Shown here piece after piece: positions 16,331-27,890 of a stretch of DNA of 64,000 bases (the first letter of the stretch is position 1; each line of letters opens with the position of its first letter). This stretch comes from Yponomeuta sedellus (taxonomy: Eukaryota; Arthropoda; Insecta; Lepidoptera; Yponomeutidae), in assembly GCA_934045075.1 (NCBI GenBank), contig OW203751.1, positions 2,615,822 through 2,679,821 on the forward strand. The letters run 5' to 3'. The position numbers were made by a program, and so were the translations under genes. Under the pieces are notes generated by a model. It saw only the letters and a list, made by a program, of their open reading frames with translations, was not told the DNA's origin and searched no databases.

Positions 16331-17469
16331 GAAATAAATCAGCGTTGCAACGGATCACTCTGTTGCAACATTAAGCTGAGTCGGGCCCATTTTGAGGGCT
16401 CAATACTTAAGGGGGGCTATGTATTTTAATATTGTTTTCGTGTTGTACAGTTTATTTATTTTTTACCTGGTTTTTATGGTTTCTGAGTATTTCTTTTATA
16501 AGTATGCATTTTATGTGTGTGTTTTTTGTTTTGTTTTGAGTACTGTGCGTCAAATAGATAAATTTTCTTTATTTCAAATCAGAATAGAATGTTCTTCTAT
16601 GTCCGTTCTTCTGTTTCTGTTGTCAAGGGATCTACAGATATCTATGTATTTGCAGACTAGTTAAAATAATTAAAGTAAACATAGAATTGCGTCAACCGGT
16701 GATAACTGGTTTTTTACTGCTCGTAGGCAAGTATATTCTTAAGAGTACTTAATTTTTTGATTTATTGAGTTTAAAGTCGCAAAATATTTTGAACTAGCTT
16801 TAACCCGCTACTTCGTCCGTAAGTGATAATTTCTTCATAGAAACAACACCGGTTTCACCTAACACCAACAACCGCAGTTTTTTATGCTCGTCACGCTGCA
16901 GGCCAGAGGCCTTCTCTCAGAGAGAGAGTATGGACTTAATTAAGAAGCAAGAGAGAGAAGAAAATACATTCATTATACCAACAAGACACATCACAGGAAC
17001 AAAAAAAGCAGATAAATTGACATAATATGAGCACAATAAAAATAAACGAAATACACAGTAAACGAAACAAAAAATAGACATATATTTAGCCTGTGGTGTG
17101 CTTAAATTGCCACAAAAGGCAGCTGACTCGGCGTTGTGCTGAGGGAGGGAGCCCTCAAGCGCGTACTACCACTCCCACCGGGGGATTCGCAATTTCAAGC
17201 GCCGAGGTATTTTATATGTTTATTTGAATAGGTATGACATATAATAACAATGAAATATGAAATATTACACACATATGTAACAAACATCCACGCGAGCCAT
17301 GCCGCATGACTTTCCTAATAGAATTAAGCGCGTTTAAGCAAAAAACATACAAACTATTCAACTTCATAATATTAATAAGTACCTATAGATGCTACTATGA
17401 AAATGAGGAGATTAGGACCTACTGCAAATATTGCAATAAAAGAAGGTTCTTCGTATATATTTTTATTTA
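16331..17469. other. Intergenic, no gene seen
   Basis: A Helitron-type end (ctagctttaacccgctactt, minus orientation) occurs near 16795. The open frame at 16392-16664 has a low-complexity hydrophobic composition and no recognised motif; I do not call it a gene. Confidence 0.4.
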
Positions 17470-17835
17470 TATGTTCACACTAATCATCATTGTCACTGGC
17501 CAAAGAGGAGGATGAATTTGTGTCTCCGGAGACTAATTATAAATTCATCAATGACATTATCCATTACACCATCAAATTCGGCGTTTTCTTCTCTTCTTTA
17601 ATTACGTGTTCAACACAACGTTGCCATGCTGCTGCAGTAATTTTACTTAAATATGCTTCATGTAACAGGACCTTTATTTAGTTCGGCCATTTAAAAAGTT
17701 TTATTTTTGGCAGCAACATGGCCTTTTACTTGCCCCCATATGATTTCTATCGGATTTAATTCACAATGATATGGGGGCAATCTAAGCACTTCTATATTTT
17801 TGTCTTGTGCCATTTTGTCACACATATGCCATATA
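17470..17835 (-). pseudogene. Decayed C-terminal part of a DDE transposase
   Basis: Reading the minus strand across several frame breaks gives NIEVLRLPPYHCELNPIEII then WGQVKGHVA (the last catalytic-acid region of IS630/DDE-type transposases in insects), then WQRCVEHVIKEE, NVIDEFIIS and a serine/aspartate-rich end. Stops and frameshifts make it non-functional. Confidence 0.65.
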
Positions 17836-18379
17836 CACATATTGACAAACGTCTAAACTTCACTCCTTGCCATAAAGTAAATTCCTCAAAATGTTTTTCA
17901 CACCTGAATTTCGTCCATGTTCTTTTTCTGTAGGGCTGTCGCGTAAAATTAATGTCGATTTTTTTATATTTTTTCGAAATAACAAGGCATGTTATTTGAG
18001 TGATTATAGTGAAATATGCTGCAATAGGAATTGTTAATAAATAATTAGCATATAAAGGCTATAATCATGTAAACAATAGAAGATTTGTAAAACGTGAGTT
18101 GTGATAACCCTAAATTGGTATGTTTACCTCTATTCTTTATCGAATTTGGCGTAAGTGTAGTGTCGTGCTTATATCATTCTATTGAAAAGCTATGTAAGTA
18201 TTAGACTGTTGGTAGATTGAAATAAAAATTACGAGTATCAACAAATTGTATCTGTATTGTCTTTTCTCTCCTTATTGCGCAGTTTGGCCCAATTTCTCCC
18301 CCTTTGCCTTTGCTTTTCTTGTCTCAATTTGGTAGTCCTCTTCTTCTTCTTAAGGCTATATTACCTATGTATGAATGCT

Positions 18380-19186
18380 ACCAGAGATATTCTATATACA
18401 GGGCGTCCCAAAGTTATGGGCCATGAAGAGAAAGTACGAGATTTTCTAAAAATTGCTGGCCTTGTCTGGGAATCGAACCGACTTAAATTAAAAAAAAAAC
18501 ACCCTTAATTTTATGATGCCAATCGAAATAATGGCCAAAAACTAATAACTCTTCTTAAGCATCATATTATTTTAAAAGAAAGGAACAGCGTAAAATTAAT
18601 CATTTTAATGTAATTAAAAACATGCATAAAACTGCCGTAGTCAATTAAATTGAAAATGAAAATCCACAGGCAGCGGACTCATTATAAGATTGGTGATTTG
18701 CGTAAGACAAGAGGGATCACATGTTGAGCATTTCATTAATTAATTTCCAAAAAATACCCACTTAATTGACTAGCAGTTTCATGTATGTTTTTAATTTGAT
18801 TAAAAGGATTAATTTCACGCTGTTACTTTCTTTTAAAATACTATGTTATTTAAGAAGAGTTATTTTTTGGCCATTCTTTCGACTATGTTATTTAAGAAGA
18901 GTTATTATTTTTTGGCCATTCTTTCGACTATGTTATTTAAGAAGAGTCATTATTTTTGGCCATTCTTTCGAATGGCATCATAAAAGTAGGGGTGTTTTTT
19001 TACATTTAAGTCGGTTCGATTCCCAGACGGGGCAAGTAATTTTTAGAAAATCTTTCAATGCAGAATTACTAACTTTTAAAAATAACATAAAGTCTTCTTT
19101 CAGCATAATAGCCTTTCTACGATATTTAAGGTACTTTCCCTTCATGGCCCATAACTTTGGGACGCTCTATAAAGAATATCTCTGGT
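18380..19186. mobile_element. DNA element with long terminal inverted repeats (about 807 bp)
   Basis: The left end accagagatattctatata, cagggcgtcccaaagttatg is mirrored at the right end (cataactttgggacgctcta, aagaatatctctggt). Inverted similarity extends about 200 bp inward, including gtcggttcgattcccagac / gtctgggaatcgaaccgac. A roughly 45-bp unit (ttatttaagaagagttatta) is repeated three times at 18840-18972. No transposase; class undetermined. Confidence 0.7.
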
Positions 19187-19429
19187 CCCTATAAATAAAC
19201 GAACTGAAAAGTACTGTTGAGGCCTATACTACGAGTATAAGCCTACTAGCGGAGTGTGGACGATAGTAAAACGCCAGATGTTGCTCGGTTGATATATTTT
19301 CAGTAAGTATCACACATCACAACAAACAATGGTAACCTAGCGATATTCAAGTCGATGACAGTCATATCGGGTTAGGATTATAACCGGTCAGTACATGTGA
19401 ATATACCTATCACCTCCAATAAAACGGGG

Positions 19430-19890
19430 GTCCAGTCTTTCGCAACCAACCCCGGAGTTTACTTTCTCAACCCCTCATGGACCTCACGCACCCCCAATAA
19501 GAATAGGGCCTTAAGAGTAGTGAAGTCAGTGTAGATGTCATCACTAGTAACACACACTATGTGGTACATAATACACACTACCGCCATTCGATGTAAATAA
19601 ATAATTTTGGTACATCAATCAAACCAATGTTAGATAGGTACTTTATGTCACTATATTCTTTGTTTTTAATGCACTAACCCGTGCTAAGCCACGGCATGGG
19701 TGGAATTTTTAGCCTTTAAATTTCTTAACCCCTCGGGAAACTCACGCACCCCTAATAGGGATAGGGCCTTAAGGGTAGTGAAGTCAGTGCAGAAGTCATC
19801 ACTAGTAACACACACTATGTGGTAATACACACTACCGCCATTCTATGTAAATAAAAAAAATTGGTACTTACATCAATCAAACCAATGTTA
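19430..19890. repeat. Two diverged direct copies of a roughly 170-190-bp sequence
   Basis: 19465-19640 and 19727-19890 share agggccttaag, agtgaagtcagtg, agtcatcactagtaacacac and accaatgtta. The second copy is interrupted at accaatgtta by the MITE at 19891, while the first copy continues uninterrupted. Confidence 0.75.
19664..19735. repeat. Core-deleted remnant of the tRNA-core SINE
   Basis: The leader taatgcactaacccgtgcta is joined almost directly to ggcatgggtggaatttttag. A similar remnant is at 20262-20322. Confidence 0.65.
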
Positions 19891-20230
19891 CAGTACTACA
19901 CATCGTAAAAGTCCCTTCGGGAATCTCAGTTCGCGCAGACTAGGAAGAAGTGTAACGAAAGTACACGAAGTTATAAGTACATTCAACATGATCTTTAACC
20001 GATACGGTTAAGGTGCATAATTGTTTACCGCAGTAGCGCTACCTATTTCGCTCATGCTAATATTGCCAAACTAATAGTCACCTGCATCGATGACGTTGAA
20101 TCAACCAATAGCAACAAAGGCGGCCTGCCATAAAATGAAACTATCTGATTGGTCGATCAACTTGCCGCCCATCCGAAATTTGGTCATCTGCGCAGGTATA
20201 TCCGCGAGACTTATTACTTGTGTAGCACTG
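19891..20230. mobile_element. MITE with TA target duplication, 340 bp
   Basis: The ends cagtactacaca / tgtgtagcactg form inverted repeats flanked by TA. A sister copy of the same length is at 49456-49796. The paralogous empty site is at 19630-19640 (caatgttagatagg). Confidence 0.8.
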
Positions 20231-20261
20231 TACGTAGGTACTTTATGACACTATATTCTTT

Positions 20262-20322
20262 GTTTTTAATGCACGGCATGGGTGGAATTTTTAGCCTCTA
20301 AATAGGTTTTTAAACCTTGATG
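20262..20322 (+). repeat. Core-deleted remnant of the tRNA-core SINE
   Basis: tttttaatgcac joined to ggcatgggtggaatttttag and cctctaaataggtttttaaa. Confidence 0.65.
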
Positions 20323-20611
20323 TCGGGTCACATTACTATGTAGCATTTTAGAATTACCTAAAGTGCTAACGTAGTTCTTTCGGGTATATTGCGTTGTCGT
20401 AGAAAAACTGACTAGCGGCTTGATTATTTAACTTTCCACGTACACATCTGTGTGCAAAAACGAAATATCTACTGGACTTGGTCGTACAATTATGTGGCAC
20501 AATATCACAAGGCCACTGAAATGTTTTAATCCACTATGTGTCATGCATATTACGCTTCATATCTATACGGCAGAGCTAAGTAAACATTACGCTTTCGCAC
20601 AAAGATCATAT

Positions 20612-20925
20612 GCCAATATTCCACCAAGGGGACCGAATCCGGGTTGGTGGAGGATTGTAAGGCAGTGACGGACCTTACTGTCAGAAGTTATCAAGCCACC
20701 CATAAATAAGACCTCTATGCCGACTGCCATAACACGACTCCTGGCACCAACTGCTTAACGTGCCTTGTGAAGCACGGAGGCGCTCGGAAATATGTTACTA
20801 GTGGTATTCACGAGATGGTCACCCATTCAGCACCTGACCGCGCTTGTCGTTGCTTCACCAAGGTGATTAATTCCAATCACACGGCTCCACTAGGCCAAGA
20901 GCACTGCACGAGCGCACACAGTAGT
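20612..20925 (-). repeat. 5S-headed SINE
   Basis: In sense it begins gcctagtggagccgtgtgat and contains gcaacgacaagcgcggtcag, gtgctgaatgggtgaccatc. Its 3' end is truncated at the cggattcggtcccc region. Confidence 0.8.
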
Positions 20926-22049
20926 ATATGTGGAAAGTTCCATAATCAAGGCGCTGACCTGAGTCGAAACTGACCTTGACGTTTCTCGATATTCCGCCGA
21001 AGACACTTTGATTAGACTAACTACTTGGTCACTTAGTAAACTTCACATCTCCAATTAAGACTTTTATAATTTTTGAGGCACCAACTTCGTCTTCAGGTCT
21101 GGGCTGAACTGAGCTAGTGGAGGCGCGTTTAGCGCGGTAACGAAACAATTAAGCTCTATATAGATGGTGCGCTCAGAGGAAAGAAACGGGTCTGGACGAA
21201 ATCGACATAAAGTACCAAATTAATCAAATGTATATTTTTTATGTTGCCTATAAACTTCCCGATGTAGGGCAGTGGCCTTCTCACAGAGAAAGAGAGAGAT
21301 AAATATTAATATAGCCTGAAGAAGATTATACGAGAATGTCGGAGCGTGTTCAAAAGCATGTCACGCACCACATGCCTCCCCGACTTACAATATACGAAAA
21401 CTCGGTTCGCTACCAATACTGAGATTGTCGTAGAAACTACTGATTTATATTTACAATATTTCTTTTGAACCCAACATGTACACATAATTATGAAAACTTT
21501 AGCGGCCTTCTAATAAATAAGTTATACACTCCGAATAACTATTTGACGTATATCAATTTAAACTGGTTTAAAGCTCCGCTGGAACCCAAATATTCGTTTT
21601 CTACCCTTCAGGGGAAAACGGTGTTATTTAGCGTACAAATAACCAGTTTGTCAGACCTCGCATAACGGCTGTATACACAGCTCATAACATAACCTTTATT
21701 AGTAAGGCCGTTGATATATAAATGACACAGAAGCGAAGATGTGATAAAATAGGTACTCAAATAAATTTTAAAGATAGTTTGAAAACTTTTAGGTCGAGTT
21801 GAGCAGGGACATCATTGTGAAGGTCAAATTTTACGTTCTTTTATCGTTCGAAATATGGCTTAGATATCACACATGTTAAAAGAATACCTACTACATCTAA
21901 AGCAATATCCCAGGCACTGCAGTGTCCCTTCACCCATCTAGTGTGAGTGAAGGTGCCACTGGACGCTGAATTAAACATCTCATTCGATATTAATGAGATA
22001 CATTGTAAAATTGTTTTCTTTTTTTCAATAAATAAAAAAATAAATAATA
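20926..22049. other. Intergenic, no gene seen
   Basis: A short body fragment of the third tRNA-headed SINE family (cacccatctagtgtgagtga) occurs at 21908-21975. Otherwise unassigned. Confidence 0.4.
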
Positions 22050-22228
22050 ATTAAATGAGATGAAATGAAAGGTTTTATTAAACTGAAACTGCGGCTTAGT
22101 GAGCTTTACAATTTGAAATTTGAATTGTAACGTTGAAACACCTAATTTAATTAGGTGTCCATTTCAAAATGTAGATCATTTTGGAGTCTCTTCCTGCATC
22201 GCAGGAAGGTGAGGCCATACTCCACCTC
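22050..22228 (-). mobile_element. CR1/Jockey-like 3'UTR fragment joined to a short 5S-headed SINE fragment
   Basis: gatgaaatgaaaggttttat to gtagatcattttggag matches the 3'UTR at 60205. From 22187, tcttcctgcatcgcaggaag belongs to the SINE 3' part. Confidence 0.65.
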
Positions 22229-23213
22229 ATCTCATTAATTAGATGCAAAGACTTTGTCGGTTACCATAGTTCTTTGACGGATTGTCTCATTTCTAATGTG
22301 TTTCATCAAAGAGACCTTGAGCGTAGCCTGTTCCCTAACACGCGAAATCACCTCCTTACGTCGATAAAACAATATTTTCGATTAGTCAATTTGTGTGACC
22401 GAAGCTTTACATACACTATCATAGCCCTGAATTGACACTGGCAATCATATCGAAGCGCAAGCGCACGAGTCAATTAGAAGTTTAGAGCTCTCGATTGGAT
22501 GACTGAGTGCACGCAACTGCATATAGCTTTTGAGTTTGGAACGTCGTAGAAGTGGCTTTAAGGCCTGCGCAGAAGAGGGTCTTTTGTCCCCAAGGGACAA
22601 AAGTCCCTGAATCGTATAAAATGTCTTCCGAGTACTTGTCGCGGACTCAACGCCTATGGTGTGCGGTCATTGATTCCCCGAAGATTGAGTAAAGCGTACG
22701 CTATGGATGCAAATATTCTGAGATTACATTGTGTTGTAATTTACATGAAGTTGACTTTTTGTACGGGGTACTTTTAGTCCTTCGTGTGCGTTATCCGATA
22801 TAATTTATAAGAGATCCATATCGACGGACAAAAAAGAACGCGCGGGATAGTCCCTCGTCTGCGCAGGCCATTAAAATTATAAAATAAAGCCAATTATTAA
22901 ACTACATTAAACAACATATATACATACATAACCATATTAAACTATATTGTACTATATGTGCGGCTGCGTCTGCGCGGGATTAGTTTTTCGAGTAGCCTAT
23001 TAGCGTGGCGTACAAAAGACCTGACATTATGACTTTTAAATTATCACATAAATAATTTTTGGGTCGCATCTGAAAAATATAATGATATAGTCATTATAAA
23101 TTGCAGCCTATGTGTTATTCTGATGTATAAGCAATATTATTGTAAAGTTTTATTAAGTAAAATGCATTCAGTAGTTTTTACATGCAAAAGTAAAAGTTGG
23201 ATTTATTTATTCA

Positions 23214-23384
23214 TGGGACATTGTATACGCTTCTATAATAAAATTCCTGGAGATAGGTATATTAAGCTTGCCTGAAACGCGGTTAAAAAAATATGTTATG
23301 TTATAAACATAAAGGATTATTTAGATGACAATGAGGTCTGGAATTAAACCCGTGCAATACATGAGTTCTATGTTTTATAATAGG
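23214..23384 (+). mobile_element. CR1/Jockey-like 3' end, left part (split by mariner; right part 24688-24860)
   Basis: catgggacattgtatacgct to ctatgttttataatagg matches 4567-4757. The 3'UTR resumes at 24688 (atatgttaattacgggcttt). The break coincides exactly with the mariner TA duplication. Confidence 0.8.
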
Positions 23385-23386
23385 TA

Positions 23387-24685
23387 CATAGGCTGCTACT
23401 TATGTATGCGGAATCTGGGATTCCAATAATTTTAAACGCATTGTCTGACCTCCATGGTCAAATTCGTTCTTTTTTTAAATACTGGCCGCTAATATTTTTC
23501 TCTTATATAAGTTAGTGTTTTGTTTTTGTTGGGTTTAAAATGTCATATCGCTGGAAAAATGGAACTCACTCGTGAAAATATTCGTGCTATGGTTTATTAC
23601 GATTTTTATTCGTGCTATGATTTATTACGACAACAACAGTGCGTAGATCAATTAACTTCGACTTTTGGTGGTGAAGCTCCATCAAAAACGACTGTATATC
23701 ACTGGTTTAGTGAGTTTAATCGCGGGCGCAGTAAGCTCACGGACGAAGTTAAAGAAGGTCGCCCGAAATCGGTGGTTGTGCCACAAAATATTGAAGCTGT
23801 GCGAAAACTAATAATGCAAGACCGCCATGTTACGTATCGCGAGATAGAGGCTATTCTAGGCATATGTATGACGAGCATTCATAGGATATTACATGAACAT
23901 TTGTCTGTAAAAAAAATTTGTTTGCGTTGGATCCCACACAACTTAACTCAGGATCAAAAAGATGGTCGCGTCGAATGGTGCAAGAAAACCTTAAAAAAAT
24001 TCAACGGTGGCGACTCAAAATCTGTTTATAATATCTACACAGGTGACGAATCCTGGATCTACGCGTACGATCCCGAAACTAAACAACAATCAACAGTTTA
24101 GGTGTTTCAAAATGAGCCGAACCCTATGAAAGTGGCTCGTGCAAAAAGCACTGTAAAGCAAATGGTGGCCTGCTTTTTTGGTATTAATGGCCATGTGGCT
24201 ACAACACCACTGGAGAATCGCAGAACGGTTAATTCGGAGTGGAACACGACCATTTGTTTGCCGGAAGTATTTGAAGAAATACGCCAAAACAACCAGCTAC
24301 GCAGAATCATACTTCACCATGACAATGCCAGCTGTCATACATCTCAGGAAACAACTACATTTTTTATGGTCAAAAAATAGAATTGATGGGTCATCCACCG
24401 TACAGCCCTGATTTGGCTCCCAATGATTTTTTCTATTTATTCCCAAATGTAAAGAATAAATTACGTGGTCAACGATTTTCGACCCGTGAAGATGCCGTAG
24501 ATGCATTCAAACAGCACGTTTTGGAGATACCTCAATCAGAGTGGAAAAAGTGTTTTACAAATTGGTTTCATCGAATGCAATAGTGCATCGATCATAGTGG
24601 AGAATACTTTGAAAAACAATAAATATATTTAGCCATATACATTTGTTTATTTTTTCTATTCCGCATACATAAGTAGCAGCCCTCG
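23387..24685 (+). mobile_element. Mariner element, copy 1 (1,299 bp)
   Basis: The inverted ends share ggctgctacttatgtatgcg, with TA duplications at 23385-23386 and 24686-24687. One transposase-derived frame lies inside (see the pseudogene entry). Length and TA insertion are typical of mariner. Confidence 0.9.
23559..24583 (+). pseudogene. Mariner transposase, D,D34D type, broken (copy 1)
   Basis: Transposase for cut-and-paste movement: an N-terminal helix-turn-helix region (residues 1-110 from MELTRENIRAM), then a catalytic domain with TGDESW, HHDNASCHTS and YSPDLAPND; 34 residues separate the second and third acids when the frame break is allowed for. Two lesions: a TAG at 24099-24101 where the family has tryptophan (QSTV*VFQ), and a one-base shift near 24370-24380 (before the IELMGHPPYSPD stretch). 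It is therefore inactive. An identical second copy with the same lesions is at 28063-29087, so both lesions predate the duplication. Confidence 0.9.
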
Positions 24686-25189
24686 TAATATGTTAATTAC
24701 GGGCTTTGAAAAGACTAAGTTTGGAGTTTTTTTGTCCATTTTTTCTCCGAAGTTATCTAGATTTTGAAATGGACACCTACTCGTAGTTTGAATTGTAACG
24801 TTCATTAAGCCGCAGTTTCTGTGCTACTTTGAATAAAACCTTTTCATTTAATTATTTCAGGCAGTGCCCATATAGTTTTTCTTATATTGGTGACTTGCTG
24901 TGTTAGTAAAAATATAGTTATATTCACAATAAAATTATATTTACTTAACTCCACAGCAGATATTATAGTTGGTGGATGTTACAGGGAAGAGCGGAATATT
25001 TCCCTTAATAGTGAAAGACCACGATCACTCGCTCTTCCACATAAAAGAAGATTTCCTACTCTTTCAGATCATATCTTTGGGGACTGCCGCACAGTGGATC
25101 GATAAAGAGTAGTAAAAATAATTTAAGTACAACTGTTCAACAAGCTAGGTACCGAAAGACATAAAAGATTCAGAAACGCTAACATTATT

Positions 25190-25468
25190 ATATTCTAAAA
25201 ACCAATTTAGATGCTAAAAATTCCACCCATGCCGGGATTCGAACCCGCGACCTCCGGCTATCCGTGCCAGCGCTCTTTCCAATCGAGCCAATGGGCGACC
25301 CACCGGCACCAGTTAAATTTCGAACCTCTTTACACTATTCTCTGTATTACGTACAGGCAGCGACATCTGGCTGAAGTAGATTGCATAACTTACAGCCCCG
25401 ACTACCTACTTTGCAGTTAGGTTTTTACATCGGAATGATATCGCTGTACCCACATGATTATACAATTT
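25190..25468 (-). repeat. tRNA-core SINE copy (duplicated at 29694-29972)
   Basis: Antisense core with ggattcgaacccgcgacctc, body to cccacatgattatac. It is followed directly by another copy. Confidence 0.8.
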
Positions 25469-25680
25469 TTATTTTTAATGCACTAACCCGTGCTAAGGAG
25501 AATTTAAAAAACCTATTTAGAGGCTTAAAATTCCACCCATGCCGGGATTCCAACCCGCGACCTCTGGCGATCCGTGCAAGCGCTCTTCCAACTGAGCTAA
25601 TGGGCGACTCACCGGCATCGGTGAAATTTCGAACCTCTTTACACACTCTCTGTATTACGTACAGGCAGCGACATCTTTTT
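25469..25680. repeat. tRNA-core SINE copy with leader and core in opposite orientations (duplicated at 29973-30184)
   Basis: The leader taatgcactaacccgtgcta reads on the plus strand, while the tRNA-like core after it is antisense: the reverse of the arrangement at 1137. Confidence 0.75.
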
Positions 25681-26329
25681 TTTTCTATTGGGTATTTTTA
25701 TCTGCGATCAGTCATCACTTCATCAGCCATAGCAGATGTGTTATAGTGTCATGGATGATTGGTATGCATCTTCCAGTGAAGAGTGCTATACATATAATGT
25801 AGAGAGTGTCGTTCTTCTTGCTCGAGTATGTTATGTGTCTTAAGACGCTTGGTGTGAAGTGCCGATAAGGGGCTTGATGCTAAATTATTAGGGTGCTGCA
25901 GGAGCTTGATTTAATATTTTGCTGAAGCAGCCCGTATTTCTTCCTGCGGCAGCGACATCTGGCTGTAATAATTTGCATCACTTGCAGCCCTACTTTACGC
26001 GCTAACATTATTTAAGTTAAAATTAAGAAGGTCACATTAAAGAAAAATATAAAATGTAATAGGTAAATAGATATGAGATGTTGCATGCTTATTTTTACAA
26101 TATGTTACTTAGATAATTTTTTATCTCATTTTAAGTGCATGAAATAATAAATCGTTCTAATAAGAAATAAATACTTTAAACCTAAACCTAACCCTAACCT
26201 TTTCCAATTTGCGGAAAGCAAATTACGTTTCAATTTTCTTCCACTATCGTCCAGGTCAAGGCGCTCATGCTTCCGTAACACTCTTACGTTAACACTCCGT
26301 GACTCTCCTTCCAGCAACACATTTTTTTT

Positions 26330-26470
26330 GCTCTAACTCTTTCACTCTCCGAGCTGCGTAACTTTGGAACAAGCTTCCTAACTATATTCAAGAGAGTCCA
26401 TCCGTATATGCTTTCAAGAAGAGGTTAAAAGAGCACTACCTTTCTAACATCACATCGTTAATAGGTTTAT
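26330..26470 (+). pseudogene. Non-LTR reverse transcriptase C-terminal relic (duplicated at 30834-30974)
   Basis: Reads LRAA then a stop, then LWNKLPNYIQESPSVYAFKK and RLKEHYLS, the usual end of CR1/L2/Jockey-group ORF2 proteins. Confidence 0.6.
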
Positions 26471-27890
26471 GTATATATATTTTTTTTTATGTATAAGTAT
26501 ATAGTTATATGTAAGTGTAATATCGTATTTTTACTATAGTTATAAATATTAATTTATAATGTTGTTTGTCTGTTAATTTAATTTCTGTGTACAAAAAAAG
26601 AATAAATATTCTATCTACCTACCTTTCCGCGATGGTGTCACTTCTAAGACTTGTCAAGCTCTATGCGTTGTACATACATCATGATTGTCGTATCATCAAA
26701 CGGCCAATAAAACGAACTATGAAACTTTTAAAATATATTTTTATCTTTTATCTCAATCAGTTGGTCTCATCTTAACAGTCTTGTAACGGTGCAATCCTCT
26801 TTACACCATTTTTTATATTTCTTTTTCTATCTATCACTTTTAAATATTTAAAATTACGTCACACATTTTTCGATTTCCCTCATTTTCATCATTACAACTC
26901 TACCCGTCGACTAGATCTGACTATTTCACCTGCTTATCCGTTTTTATCCAGTTTTATTGCAAACAGTAAGTATATTCGAAAGATAAAATTTAAATTTAAA
27001 TAAAATAAGGTTTAAAATTTAAATATATGCGGTTATATAGGCGGTTGAAACGGTTTAACGGTCACCAGTTTAACGGTTACATTGCTTCATCGGGGGGAGG
27101 GGCGGCCTAGCCTATAAATACGAAGCGTTTTTGCGGAGACGGTCACTTGCTCAACGTCTATGGTGTGCGGTCATTGATTCCCCGAAGATTGAGTAAAGCG
27201 TACGCTATGGATGCAAATATTCTGAGATTACATTGTGTTGTAATTTACATGAAGTTGACTTTTTGTACGGGGTACTTTTAGTCCTTCGTGTGCGTTATCC
27301 GATATAATTTATAAGAGATCCATATCGACGGACAAAAAAGAACGCGCGGGATAGTCCCTCGTCTGCGCAGGCCATTAAAATTATAAAATAAAGCCAATTA
27401 TTAAACTACATTAAACAACATATATACATACATAACCATATTAAACTATATTGTACTATATGTGCGGCTGCGTCTGCGCGGGATTAGTTTTTCGAGTAGC
27501 CTATTAGCGTGGCGTACAAAAGACCTGACATTATGACTTTTAAATTATCACATAAATAATTTTTGGGTCGCATCTGAAAAATATAATGATATAGTCATTA
27601 TAAATTGCAGCCTATGTGTTATTCTGATGTATAAGCAATATTATTGTAAAGTTTTATTAAGTAAAATGCATTCAGTAGTTTTTACATGCAAAAGTAAAAG
27701 TTGGATTTATTTATTCATGGGACATTGTATACGCTTCTATAATAAAATTCCTGGAGATAGGTATATTAAGCTTGCCTGAAACGCGGTTAAAAAAATATGT
27801 TATGTTATAAACATAAAGGATTATTTAGATGACAATGAGGTCTGGAATTAAACCCGTGCAATACATGAGTTCTATGTTTTATAATAGGTA

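Larger units (their letters stand above)
22646..27149 (+). repeat. Tandem duplication unit 1 (4,504 bp)
   Basis: It is repeated head-to-tail as 27150-31653 with a constant offset of 4,504. I noticed only two differences (c22653/t27157 and a26115/t30619). The junction shows a single shared base (c) at the breakpoints. The unit contains a Helitron-like fragment, a CR1-like 3' end split by a mariner, two tRNA-core SINE copies and another reverse transcriptase relic. Confidence 0.95.

Noticed and set aside
16392..16664. 90-codon open frame on the plus strand
   Set aside because: Hydrophobic, low-complexity composition in AT/GT-rich DNA with no family motif or splice context.
22590..22615. Hairpin cttttgtccc-caa-gggacaaaag as a terminator
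   Set aside because: Rho-independent terminators are not expected in a nuclear animal genome; there is no transcription unit before it.
26175..26202. Telomere-like cctaaacctaaccctaacc
   Set aside because: Too short and not the insect TTAGG pattern; also copied at 30679 only because of the tandem duplication.
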